Virus record (IMG/VR): IMGVR_UViG_3300041991_000054
Coordinates: 1-46,904 of that record
Strand: one strand, 5' to 3'
DNA from: a virus
DNA: 46,904 nucleotides
Positions 1 to 6,419 of the stretch are shown here, in pieces (positions within the stretch are counted from its first letter, which is position 1; each line of letters opens with the position of its first letter). A program made the position numbers and the translations under genes. The notes under the pieces were generated by a model. The model saw only the letters and a program-made list of their open reading frames with translations, did not search any database and had not been told where the DNA came from.

Positions 1-97
1 GGTGGTCAATTGTGGTCCTTGGACCACTTTTTGGTGGTCCAATGTGGTCCATGGACCACTTTTAGGTGGTCCATGGACCACTTGGGTGGACCACCCT
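1..97. repeat. Left part of terminal palindromic repeat array
   Basis: Four palindromes of the GTGGTCC/GGACCAC family lie here. One is at 12-27 with a single changed centre pair, two are perfect copies of GTGGTCCATGGACCAC at 44-59 and 66-81, and a variant GGGTGGACCACCC is at 84-96. Spacing and flanks match the array at the right end of the window in direct orientation. That is what a circular molecule opened inside one array would give. The copies here are more degenerate than those at the right end. Likely roles are operator, iteron or partition site; this is inference. Confidence 0.85.
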
Positions 98-233
98 AAT
101 CTTTAAATAATACCCGTTATTTATAGAATCGTTTAATAACACGGGGGCAGGGTTTGCGCCTCGGCGAATGGGGAAAGGATGGGACCCAAATCTAAGCCCC
201 CGATAATACAGGAAAATTCGGCCTTCAATTTAT

Positions 234-249
234 TGGCACGATGTTTGCT
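234..249 (+). promoter_or_regulatory. Sigma-54-like -24/-12 promoter element
   Basis: TGGCACGATGTTTGCT matches the consensus TGGCAC-N5-TTGCW at every fixed position, with GG at 235-236 and GC at 247-248. No gene follows closely, so it may drive a leader or small RNA, or read on to 1114. A second complete match lies at 966-981. Assignment to sigma-54 is by motif only. Confidence 0.5.
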
Positions 250-299
250 ACGCAATATCCATGCCAAAATGTAACCCCTTAATTTTATTGACATTCGTC

Positions 300-393
300 G
301 TTCAATAAACCCCGGTGGCACGGTCTATGTCCTTGTATTCATTGACATATATGGCATAATGCGCAACGTTCAATAAACAGGTGTTTATTGAAC
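300..393. repeat. GTTCAATAAAC motif: one direct copy plus one inverted pair
   Basis: GTTCAATAAAC occurs at 300-310 and 368-378, and its exact reverse complement GTTTATTGAAC at 383-393. The last two form a perfect 11-bp inverted repeat around a 4-bp spacer. A looser relative (TTCAATTTATTG) lies just upstream near 225. The layout suggests a dimeric regulator binding site or an origin element. Confidence 0.6.
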
Positions 394-965
394 GCCGTCC
401 ATTGTATAACTTATTGATTGTGCACGAAAAATAATTTTTTCAGGGCTCTATGCCGCTGATAAGCCTCCGGGGGCCTCTAGCACGTTGCCCAGCCCCGGTT
501 TTCTCCAATTGTTCCGGCAGGATACGGGGGTATTCGGGGGATGATGAAGGTCAAACGATTAATGATTTCAATATGTTAGAAGGTAAAGAATATGAGCCTC
601 TTGTCAAGAGGTCAAAAATATACTTCCCGCGCGAGAATTTCCCCTTAAGAACTATTTCCTATAGTACAAGAAGAAAAACTAGCCCCCGTGGCCAGAGGTC
701 CAGCGGCACGGAAATTTTCCCTTTCGCCCTGCCCAAGCAATTGACACTGTACACTAGGCTGACACCGGTTTTTAGGCATTGTTTATAATAACCTACAAAT
801 GCCCATATTTCATATTCCTCCTTTCCCCCTTTCCCCGTACTCTTAGTGCCCCAAGCCTTTCAGGGTGCCAACGGTACAAAAAATTTCTTTTTCGCCTGCC
901 AAATCCTTGGACACTACCCAATTGTATTATATTAATAAAATCAACCCCTTTTTTCTTATAAAAAC

Positions 966-981
966 TGGCACGCCGGTTGCT
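966..981 (+). promoter_or_regulatory. Sigma-54-like promoter of the early (+) region
   Basis: TGGCACGCCGGTTGCT is a second complete TGGCAC-N5-TTGCW match. GG is at 967-968 and GC at 979-980, which predicts a start near 992, about 120 nt before the gene at 1114. The sequence just downstream (TTGTATTATAG) could alternatively serve as a sigma-70 -10 region, so the sigma factor is not settled. Confidence 0.5.
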
Positions 982-1113
982 TGTATTATAGCATCCCCGA
1001 CGATGGGGTAGGCGACTTAGAAAAAAGAATTAAAGTTATTTATTCGAATACCGATAAGACTTAGGTTAGCAGGGACAACGAACCAAACGCCCAATAACGA
1101 AAGGATCAAAACC

Positions 1114-1878
1114 ATGAAGACTAAGAGTCAAAAAATCCAATTCGTTGAATTCACGATCGGTCAACATTCCGCTCTTGTTAATAATGATTGGTCGGGCCTA
1201 TCCGACGAAGACATCAAGGCCCTGAAGTCTTTTGTTCCCCGTCGTGTCGGACATTGGGACATTGGAACCCTTTGTCCTGAGCATGCCGCGTATGAATGCC
1301 CCGATTCATGCGAGCACAGGGACTCGAATATAGCGTATGACTCGTTTTTCGATCGGTGCGACGTGACGGGGCTTCATTCCGACTGTGTCGACGCTCGATT
1401 TGTTCCGGCTAATCAGCCCGCGTTCAAGCCCTCGGCTGCGTTCAAAAAATATTCGGCGCTATTGACGGGCAACAAACCGTTAACGAAAACTGAAATCGGC
1501 TCTTTGGCATCGATTTTGGCAGCATCAAAAAAGACTTCGCTCAAGGACCATGAACGCCATGAACTATTCGCGATGTTGAACGCCAAGCGTTCCCGGCCCA
1601 TTTTTCCGGACCATGAACAGCAAGGCATCGATTGGCTGCGAAAAACCGCTTTCCGCACCGATGGTGTCACGCCACGTCAAACGAAAGACTTTCCCTTCGG
1701 ACTTATCGAGATCGAAGTCATTAAAGACTTTTCACATTTCACTTGGGAGGGATTTGAAGACCTCAGCGCCGGCCATTATTCGCACTTTGTCCCGGTTTGG
1801 CGTGTCCACTCAAAACATAATACCGCATCCTTTGTTTATTATGTTTGCGGACAATGGGGGTCGGTCGTTGTTCGTTAA
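1114..1878 (+). CDS. Hypothetical early protein with cysteine-rich N-terminal half
   Basis: 254 aa, not recognised. The N-terminal half carries a cluster of Cys and His residues between about residues 54 and 91 (CPEH, CPDSCEH, DRCD, SDCVD) that could bind metal. The C-terminal part is rich in aromatic residues and has a predicted beta character. The ATG is preceded by ACGAAAGGA, a leader shared with the genes at 1904, 2244 and 3302. It is the first gene after the control region and lies about 120 nt below the -24/-12 element at 966-981, so it heads the early (+) unit. Function unknown. Confidence 0.8.
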   Translation: MKTKSQKIQFVEFTIGQHSALVNNDWSGLSDEDIKALKSFVPRRVGHWDIGTLCPEHAAYECPDSCEHRDSNIAYDSFFDRCDVTGLHSDCVDARFVPANQPAFKPSAAFKKYSALLTGNKPLTKTEIGSLASILAASKKTSLKDHERHELFAMLNAKRSRPIFPDHEQQGIDWLRKTAFRTDGVTPRQTKDFPFGLIEIEVIKDFSHFTWEGFEDLSAGHYSHFVPVWRVHSKHNTASFVYYVCGQWGSVVVR

Positions 1879-1903
1879 ATCAACCACGCGAAAGGGTTAA
1901 AAA

Positions 1904-2209
1904 ATGAAAGCGTATAAAATCTTGTCCATTGACTGCTGGGGAAATGCCAAAGAGGGCTTCGTGTGGAATAATTGGTTCGCAACGGGCGAATATCTCCCCG
2001 CCGATCTCATTGACAAGCCTCGCGCTATCCTTGCCTATCTTCGTTCGGTGGGGCTTTTGACAAACGAGAGCAAAGGAAAAATTCACCTTGATGACGATCA
2101 GTTAAACGTTTGTGTTCAGTCTCGCGACGGGCGAACCCTTTATGCAATCGAATATGCAACAGGCACAATTGAAATAGACGAAGACACCGGGAAGGAAGTG
2201 GCCAAATGA
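1904..2209 (+). CDS. Hypothetical early protein
   Basis: 101 aa, acidic C-terminus, no recognised domain. It begins 25 nt after the preceding stop with a CGAAAGGG ribosome binding site. It opens with a hydrophobic beta-like segment and contains a short central helix (residues about 35-50). It is probably co-transcribed with its neighbours as part of the early small-gene string. Function unknown. Confidence 0.75.
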   Translation: MKAYKILSIDCWGNAKEGFVWNNWFATGEYLPADLIDKPRAILAYLRSVGLLTNESKGKIHLDDDQLNVCVQSRDGRTLYAIEYATGTIEIDEDTGKEVAK

Positions 2210-2243
2210 AAAACCAAACCACTCACACGAAAGGGACCAACCA

Positions 2244-2720
2244 ATGAAAACTAACACCTTAAAACTCCAACGACAAACAGCATGCCGTGCCTGTGGTTCT
2301 ATTTTAGAGCCCGGTCAAACGTGCGACTGTACGCCGGATCAAATCCCATCCCATGTCCTTTTTTCGGCGTCGCCGGAGTCCGATTTGACACTGACCATAT
2401 TCAACCCGCTCCGTCGTCCCCTCACGGAAACCGATCGGCTATTCATTGAAAGCCTAATCTCTAACCCTACGCCCAAGGCAAAGACCCTTTTTAACGACTT
2501 TCTGGCATCGTACCAACACAAACCCGTGGCCGATGTCCTCGCGCAACAGCGGCAACGTTTGAAGGCCCTACGGGCAAAAGAGCGAAAGTACCGATGGGAC
2601 GGTACCCAAGGATCTCGCCTTTCACGCGAATGCGATGAATTAGCAGAGTTTGTTGAGTCGTTGAAATTGTTGGCTAATTCACAAGCACGGAACGAAAAAC
2701 GAACAAAAACCAATGAATAG
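2244..2720 (+). CDS. Hypothetical protein with N-terminal zinc-ribbon motif
   Basis: 158 aa. Residues about 14-29 contain CRACG followed by CDC, a one-sided zinc-ribbon-like cluster. The middle is low in features, and the C-terminal third (about 95-158) is strongly charged and helical, probably a coiled coil. The start has a CGAAAGGGA site about 10 nt upstream. Its end overlaps an ATG at 2713, but the next gene more likely starts at 2746. Small early phage proteins of this kind often bind nucleic acid or host proteins; no specific role can be given. Confidence 0.75.
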   Translation: MKTNTLKLQRQTACRACGSILEPGQTCDCTPDQIPSHVLFSASPESDLTLTIFNPLRRPLTETDRLFIESLISNPTPKAKTLFNDFLASYQHKPVADVLAQQRQRLKALRAKERKYRWDGTQGSRLSRECDELAEFVESLKLLANSQARNEKRTKTNE

Positions 2721-2745
2721 ACGAATATTCAGGGGGAAAATCGCC

Positions 2746-3018
2746 ATGAAAGAATCAAAAAAATCGTCGCCCGTTCCGCGGGCGAAAAAAGCCAAGGTCA
2801 CAAGAATTTGGATTGAAGACTATCCGGCGACTTTCGTATTTTCAACAGTCGCCAAACTCAAACCGTTTAAATACGGATGCAAACAACGCGGAGCGATCTT
2901 ACTCCGCGCACTATACCGAAAAGGTATCAAATCACCGTGCCATGCTTATGAAGATTATATTGTCGAATCGGTGCGTGTTTCCGCAAAGAATGAGGAAACA
3001 TGGTTCCTTGGTTCTTGA
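2746..3018 (+). CDS. Hypothetical small basic protein
   Basis: 90 aa, Lys/Arg-rich first 25 residues (KKSSPVPRAKKAKVTR), then a mixed alpha/beta part. The ATG at 2746 is chosen over 2713 because AGGGGG lies 9 nt upstream, whereas 2713 sits inside the end of the previous gene with no site. The basic N-terminus suggests nucleic-acid contact, but no family is recognised. Confidence 0.65.
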   Translation: MKESKKSSPVPRAKKAKVTRIWIEDYPATFVFSTVAKLKPFKYGCKQRGAILLRALYRKGIKSPCHAYEDYIVESVRVSAKNEETWFLGS

Positions 3019-3066
3019 TCGGCCCATCCCTCATTTTCGACAACCATTTTCGGAGGACTAATTTTT

Positions 3067-3261
3067 ATGAAAACTATTATTGGTGTGCTTAAAATTTTTC
3101 GTACCCTTTTCTTTATATTCATCGCGCTAATGGTTATCGGCCAGGGTTATCGACTTATCAGCCACGAGGAAACGCCGGCGGAGGCCCAAGCCCGTATAGT
3201 CAAGGGCCCGATCAAATCGTCATCATTGTTCAAATTGTTTTCTGGACAAGGGGATAATTAA
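3067..3261 (+). CDS. Small single-pass membrane protein
   Basis: 64 aa with one transmembrane segment at about residues 10-28 (FRTLFFIFIALMVIGQG) and a polar C-terminal tail. The translation leader (GGAGGACTAATTTTTATG) is nearly identical to those of the genes at 3926 and 4515, which suggests similar expression. Small membrane proteins in early phage operons can be superinfection or host-takeover factors, but this one matches nothing I know. Confidence 0.7.
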   Translation: MKTIIGVLKIFRTLFFIFIALMVIGQGYRLISHEETPAEAQARIVKGPIKSSSLFKLFSGQGDN

Positions 3262-3301
3262 TAGCTATGTTCCCCGGACCCCATAACGAAAGGATGCCCC
3301 C

Positions 3302-3652
3302 ATGTCAAGAAAGAAAAGTCTTATTAATACGGTATATTTCCCGATTGGAACGATCGCCCTTCGCCCCGAATTGGTGGAGGCGATCAAACTGGCCGCTCAA
3401 TCAAACCCAACCGGAAATGGGCCCGGAGTCGCGGCCATTGTGCGCCAAGCCCTTGAGGAAAAATTCATGCCAAAGGAGGCCAAAGAAAATGAGTCCGTCA
3501 AAATTTGCCCCAAAGAAAGTGCCAAAGAAAGTGCTAAAGAAAGTGCCAAAGAAAGTGCCAAAGAGAGTGCCAAAGAAAATTTCAAAGGCAACCCCAAAAA
3601 AGAGCTTGCCGACGACGAAAAACTTGTCTTTTTCAGTGCCGATAGTTTCTAG
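3302..3652 (+). CDS. Ribbon-helix-helix-like protein with KESA-repeat tail
   Basis: 116 aa. Residues about 8-52 read as a beta strand followed by two helices (TVYFPIGTIALRPELVEAI, then VAAIVRQALEEKF), the pattern of Arc/MetJ ribbon-helix-helix DNA-binding proteins. Residues about 70-90 are five KESA-type repeats encoded by a 12-bp tandem repeat, giving a highly charged tail. The start has ACGAAAGGAT upstream. The last 164 bp overlap the next gene (3489-3902) in a different frame, across the same repeat. Likely a transcription regulator; moderate confidence for the fold. Confidence 0.75.
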   Translation: MSRKKSLINTVYFPIGTIALRPELVEAIKLAAQSNPTGNGPGVAAIVRQALEEKFMPKEAKENESVKICPKESAKESAKESAKESAKESAKENFKGNPKKELADDEKLVFFSADSF

Positions 3653-3902
3653 GCCGCAGGCCTTTTGGCTCGGCACGAAACCGTTTGCCTGGGTTTGGAA
3701 CGACAATGCCCATGTTCGCATTGGCCAATTTGTCCTCACACTATCAGACCTTCACGCGTTGAATGATTGGACCCGTGACACGCTGTTTTATTTGGGGCAA
3801 CAAAGCCTCATTCGTTCCATGGGTCCAACCCCAAAGAGCCAAACCCCAGCCCCCAAACTCAAATGTGCGAAAGCGAAAGCGGCCCCTCGGTCAAAGTGTT
3901 AA
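3489..3902 (+). CDS. Lys-rich protein overlapping the RHH gene in another frame
   Basis: 137 aa. It has a strong ribosome binding site (AAAGGAGG at 3472-3479, 9 nt before the ATG). The first 40 residues are Lys/Pro-rich (PKKV repeats) read from the 12-bp tandem repeat that encodes KESA in the RHH gene. A compact middle domain follows (about residues 50-110, rich in Trp and Phe, with WLGTKPFAWVWNDNAHVRIG). The tail is again basic and Pro-rich. Because the gene continues 250 bp beyond the RHH stop and has its own strong site, I think it is real. Function unknown; the charge suggests nucleic-acid binding. Confidence 0.65.
   Translation: MSPSKFAPKKVPKKVLKKVPKKVPKRVPKKISKATPKKSLPTTKNLSFSVPIVSRPQAFWLGTKPFAWVWNDNAHVRIGQFVLTLSDLHALNDWTRDTLFYLGQQSLIRSMGPTPKSQTPAPKLKCAKAKAAPRSKC
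3510..3569 (+). repeat. 12-bp tandem repeat read in two protein frames
   Basis: Five units of CCAAAGAAAGTG with one or two changes, plus a partial sixth to about 3578. One frame gives Lys-Glu-Ser-Ala and the other Pro-Lys-Lys-Val, so both overlapping proteins gain charged repeats from the same tract. Slippage would change both in register, since 12 is a multiple of 3. Confidence 0.9.
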
Positions 3903-3925
3903 CTATATTTCAGAGGACTAATTTT

Positions 3926-4144
3926 ATGGCGTATCGAGTCGAAATTGATATGGCTCTATTGATCAAATGCCTGGACGAAGGCTATAGCGGGCCGCGTCTC
4001 GCCGATAAATTCGGCTGCACAATTGGATGTATCAAAGATCGGCTCGATGCGTTGGCCCCTGAATACCGTGCCATACTCGCAAAGAATGGCAAAGCGGCAC
4101 GGGGCTGGACTGGACATGTCAATATAGATAGGCGGTGGAAATAA
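3926..4144 (+). CDS. Small helix-turn-helix protein
   Basis: 72 aa. Residues about 9-45 form a helix-turn-helix pattern: LLIKCLDEGYSGPRLADKFG then CTIGCIKDRLDAL, like homeodomain-type HTHs of small phage regulators. The ATG at 3926 follows GAGGACTAATTTT, the leader shared with 3067 and 4515. The stop overlaps the next start as TAATG. Probably a DNA-binding regulator; targets unknown. Confidence 0.7.
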   Translation: MAYRVEIDMALLIKCLDEGYSGPRLADKFGCTIGCIKDRLDALAPEYRAILAKNGKAARGWTGHVNIDRRWK

Positions 4145-4440
4145 TGGAATGCACCAAGTTAAACGGGATCTATATTGTTCACGCGCCCGTTCGCACGGTT
4201 TGGAAATATTTTTTCCTAGCCGCCTTGGTGTCAACTTTTTCTGTCGCGCTATCTTCTGCCGCCATTGCATACTTGGCCCTTCGATCCAATGTGCAACAAA
4301 CTATTGACTTGAGGCGGGAGAACGAATCTCTAACCTATGAGGCCCGCAAATGGGCCGTTGAGGCGGGAAAATGCGCCCAAAAAATCATCACCGATGCAGA
4401 AAGAAAAAAGGCAAACCGTCGCCGTCAATCGTCACCATGA
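4144..4440 (+). CDS. Membrane protein with coiled-coil tail (i-spanin-like topology)
   Basis: 98 aa. A short cytoplasmic N-terminus is followed by one transmembrane segment (about residues 22-47) and a charged helical stretch (about 50-98) with heptad character. The start is the ATG overlapping the previous stop (TAATG); an ATG 9 nt earlier is also possible. The topology fits an inner-membrane spanin, and a tiny hydrophobic frame overlaps its end. However, it lies far from the lysis genes in an early operon, so the function is uncertain. Confidence 0.65.
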   Translation: MECTKLNGIYIVHAPVRTVWKYFFLAALVSTFSVALSSAAIAYLALRSNVQQTIDLRRENESLTYEARKWAVEAGKCAQKIITDAERKKANRRRQSSP

Positions 4441-4511
4441 TTTTGTTGCTGCTGTTTTGGATTTGTCTATGCCCCTTCCCTCAATTTTTCACACCATTTT
4501 CGAAGGACTAA
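4437..4511 (+). CDS. Possible 24-aa hydrophobic peptide
   Basis: An ATGA overlap with the preceding stop opens a 24-codon frame that starts MILLLLFWICLCPFP, a short membrane segment with two cysteines. It ends inside the leader of the next gene. There is no clean lipobox and no separate ribosome binding site, so expression would need coupling. Reported because of the coupling and composition; it may be chance. Confidence 0.3.
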   Translation: MILLLLFWICLCPFPQFFTPFSKD

Positions 4512-4514
4512 ATT

Positions 4515-4769
4515 ATGAGCAATGAACCCCAAAAAGTTACTGTCTTGAATCGATATGATGCCGAGGAAAAACTATCGCAGGATGGAAAGTTTTTCCTCGT
4601 GACAGACATCGCGCCCCTCGTTGCGGAACTGAACACGGCGCAATATGTTCTTGGTGTTTTGCTCACGTCCCCCTTGACCGCTCCGATAGTAAGGGAAACG
4701 CTCCAAAAGCATTTGAAGCGGACGATAAAAGTCGCGAGTATGACTGGAATCGACGATGGAAAAAACTGA
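4515..4769 (+). CDS. Hypothetical small protein
   Basis: 84 aa, mixed alpha/beta, no family recognised. It is preceded by GAAGGACTAAATT, the third copy of a conserved translation leader. A helical core lies at about residues 33-70 (LVAELNTAQYVLGVLLTSPL and following). It is part of the early string. The sequence from 4770 to 4919 holds no convincing gene. Confidence 0.65.
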   Translation: MSNEPQKVTVLNRYDAEEKLSQDGKFFLVTDIAPLVAELNTAQYVLGVLLTSPLTAPIVRETLQKHLKRTIKVASMTGIDDGKN

Positions 4770-4919
4770 TTCGGTATGTTGACTGCGTCAGTTGTTGCTG
4801 TAGCTGCAAATGGCATATTTGGACCGTTCGCGAACGCGATTTTTCTTGCACCAAACACCAAATCATAGTGCGCCCCCATTCTGTTTGCGATAGCTTTGAA
4901 ACCCCTGAATGGAGCGGAA

Positions 4920-5108
4920 ATGAGATTCAATCGAAACGCAACAAAAACTGAGATTCTTATTCTGACCTACGCTGTAGTCAACTTGCCGCCTTGCCTAGCA
5001 CCCGATAAAGGCGAATGCATTTGCAAAGAGAATGACAAAAAGATGCAACGAATGAACGTTCTTCGTGACTTCGCGAACCAATGCGACAAATTTGAGCTAT
5101 GGGATTAA
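4920..5108 (+). CDS. Hypothetical small protein with Cys cluster
   Basis: 62 aa from the ATG at 4920, with GGAG at 4911-4914. Residues about 27-37 carry PCLAPDKGECICKE, a possible metal-binding knot. Family and function are unknown. It ends 7 nt before the next gene. Moderate support from spacing and a usable ribosome binding site. Confidence 0.5.
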   Translation: MRFNRNATKTEILILTYAVVNLPPCLAPDKGECICKENDKKMQRMNVLRDFANQCDKFELWD

Positions 5109-5115
5109 AAAATCG

Positions 5116-5370
5116 ATGTCGATTAGAATTTTAGACATCGACGATTTGATCTTGCTGCGTTGTCTGTGGCGCGGGGAAACAATGGGCCAAGCATCCAAAA
5201 CATTGGCCGTTAGCCAACCCGCCACGACGCAGCGCATGAGAAAAATGGAGGCCCATTTCGCCCCCCTAATAGAGCGCGGACCCCATCGGGCGACACTCAC
5301 TATCAACGGGCAGCGAATCGCAATGCTAGCGAACGCCGCTCTTCAATTGCTGGAAGCGATCGATGGATAA
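5116..5370 (+). CDS. Stand-alone LysR-type HTH domain protein
   Basis: 84 aa. Residues about 4-60 match the winged HTH of LysR regulators: ILDIDDLILLRCLWRGETMG, then QASKTLAVSQPATTQRMRKM, then RGPHRATLTINGQR. The usual effector-binding domain is absent, so the whole protein is a DNA-binding module. The ATG at 5116 is chosen because it begins the domain. The stop overlaps the start of the next gene (5363). As first gene of a coupled set ending in a radical SAM enzyme, it may control that set. Confidence 0.75.
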   Translation: MSIRILDIDDLILLRCLWRGETMGQASKTLAVSQPATTQRMRKMEAHFAPLIERGPHRATLTINGQRIAMLANAALQLLEAIDG

Positions 5371-5539
5371 GACAATATACGGCGAGTGCCCAGAGTGCGG
5401 CCTTCTCAAATGCGAAATTGAGATTGATGCCGCACTTTTTGACTATCCCTGCCCGCGTTGTGGCGAGTGCTGTTTGAGCGGTTTTATCAAACGTGATTTC
5501 AGCGAACCGGAGGATGATTTGACCGGAGGAGAAGCATGA
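5363..5539 (+). CDS. Small zinc-ribbon-type protein
   Basis: 58 aa. Two cysteine knuckles, CPECG (about residues 9-13) and CPRCGECC (about 30-37), make a typical four-or-more-Cys zinc ribbon with an acidic C-terminus. It starts inside the end of the LysR-HTH gene and its stop overlaps the next ATG (ATGA), so it is translationally coupled on both sides. It could be a small regulator or scaffold. A Cys-rich substrate of the downstream radical SAM protein is a more speculative option. Confidence 0.65.
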   Translation: MDKTIYGECPECGLLKCEIEIDAALFDYPCPRCGECCLSGFIKRDFSEPEDDLTGGEA

Positions 5540-5688
5540 AGTTTAAAGCAAGACTAATTCCCCAGTACATTCGAGTTTTGATACTAATCCCATTTATTCT
5601 ACTTGGGATGGTTGCAGCGATGATCAGTGTCGCCTATCGAGTCGGATTCAATAGCATGGAACGCAACATGGAAGATAGTGGATGGTAA
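5536..5688 (+). CDS. Small single-pass membrane protein
   Basis: 50 aa. A basic N-terminus (MKFKAR) leads into one transmembrane helix at about residues 12-34, then a short polar tail. GGAGGAG lies just upstream. The ATGA overlap with the preceding gene and the overlap of its stop with the next ATG (5682) put it in a coupled four-gene set with the radical SAM gene. Role unknown. Confidence 0.65.
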   Translation: MKFKARLIPQYIRVLILIPFILLGMVAAMISVAYRVGFNSMERNMEDSGW

Positions 5689-6416
5689 CATGTCCCCATG
5701 CCTTTGCTGTTATTGCGAATCGAAAACAAAAAATCTTCATTGAAAAAGCAGACCCCATGATTCTTCAAATTGAATTGACCAATAGGTGTAACCGTTCCTG
5801 CGTCTATTGCGGAAACCCGCAAATGGAGCGACCCAAGGGCTTTATGTCGCGGGAAACTATTTCTCGATGCATCGAAGTTTTGGAGGAAACAAATCAAAAA
5901 CAAGTGGGGCTGAATCACTATGGTGAATCGCTCATGTCCCCCAATTTCTTGTGGTGCGTTTCTGAAATGAACGCCGCAGGGATTCATCCTTGGGTATACA
6001 CCAACGGCGATTTTTTGGTCGATTCACTATGCCGCGATTTGTGCGTGTTTGATATCGACATAACACTGTCTGGTCATCGCCAGGGATGGGAGCGGGATAT
6101 CACGAAATCAATTTGCAATTATTATGACATCCGATTGCGGGATCAGGTTCCCTTGACCCCAAACAATACAATCGATCTAGCGGGTCAAGTCAAAGGCTAC
6201 GTCGCCGTGCCCTCATATAGCGTTCTTCACGACCCTGCCAAGAACTGCCGGTTCTTGACCGTTCCGAAATCAATCGTGCTTTGGAATGGCGATTTAGTGC
6301 CTTGTTGCTGCGATTTCGAGGGATACGGGGTTTTTGGAACAATCTTTGACGAGCCAATGAAAAAGCCCCTTCCATTTAGCCTATGCGCTCAATGTCCGGG
6401 GCATCCGGGGAGTTGA
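5682..6416 (+). CDS. Radical SAM protein with SPASM-like C-terminus
   Basis: 244 aa from the ATG that overlaps the previous stop; an ATG at 5757 is an alternative. The radical SAM cluster CxxxCxxC is at residues 36, 40 and 43 within ELTNRCNRSCVYC. HYGES at 79-83 corresponds to the SAM-binding GGE motif. The C-terminal part has Cys189, Cys208-210, Cys235 and Cys238 around WNGDLVPCCC, resembling a shortened SPASM auxiliary-cluster domain. The family carries out radical chemistry on peptides, sugars or cofactors. At 244 aa it is shorter than typical SPASM enzymes. It ends 3 nt from the convergent methyltransferase-glycosyltransferase gene, which suggests a shared modification pathway; the substrate is unknown. 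Confidence 0.85.
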   Translation: MVTCPHAFAVIANRKQKIFIEKADPMILQIELTNRCNRSCVYCGNPQMERPKGFMSRETISRCIEVLEETNQKQVGLNHYGESLMSPNFLWCVSEMNAAGIHPWVYTNGDFLVDSLCRDLCVFDIDITLSGHRQGWERDITKSICNYYDIRLRDQVPLTPNNTIDLAGQVKGYVAVPSYSVLHDPAKNCRFLTVPKSIVLWNGDLVPCCCDFEGYGVFGTIFDEPMKKPLPFSLCAQCPGHPGS

Positions 6417-6419
6417 CCA

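Larger units (their letters stand above)
98..1113. other. Non-coding control region between repeat array and first early gene
   Basis: About 1 kb with no convincing gene: the open frames here lack ribosome binding sites and family resemblance. It holds inverted GTTCAATAAAC motifs (300-393) and two -24/-12-like promoters (234-249, 966-981). Two further GGCACG half elements sit near 317 and 713. A degenerate duplicated segment occurs at about 719-757 and 887-919, sharing TTTCGCC, TGCC and a TTG(G)ACACT core. A possible sigma-70 -10 TATAAT is at 784-789, with a weak -35 CTGACA 19 bp upstream at 759-764. The region is a good candidate for a replication origin or early control region. I see no tRNA. 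Confidence 0.6.

Noticed and set aside
133-321. Minus-strand 62-aa frame starting with GTG
   Set aside because: It covers the GTTCAATAAAC motifs and the -24/-12 element and has no ribosome binding site.
450-961. Frames at 450-788 and 779-961
   Set aside because: No ribosome binding site, low-complexity content and overlap with promoter-like and repeated DNA. The region reads as non-coding.
4778-4870. 30-codon frame between two early genes
   Set aside because: No ribosome binding site and no motif; too short to support.
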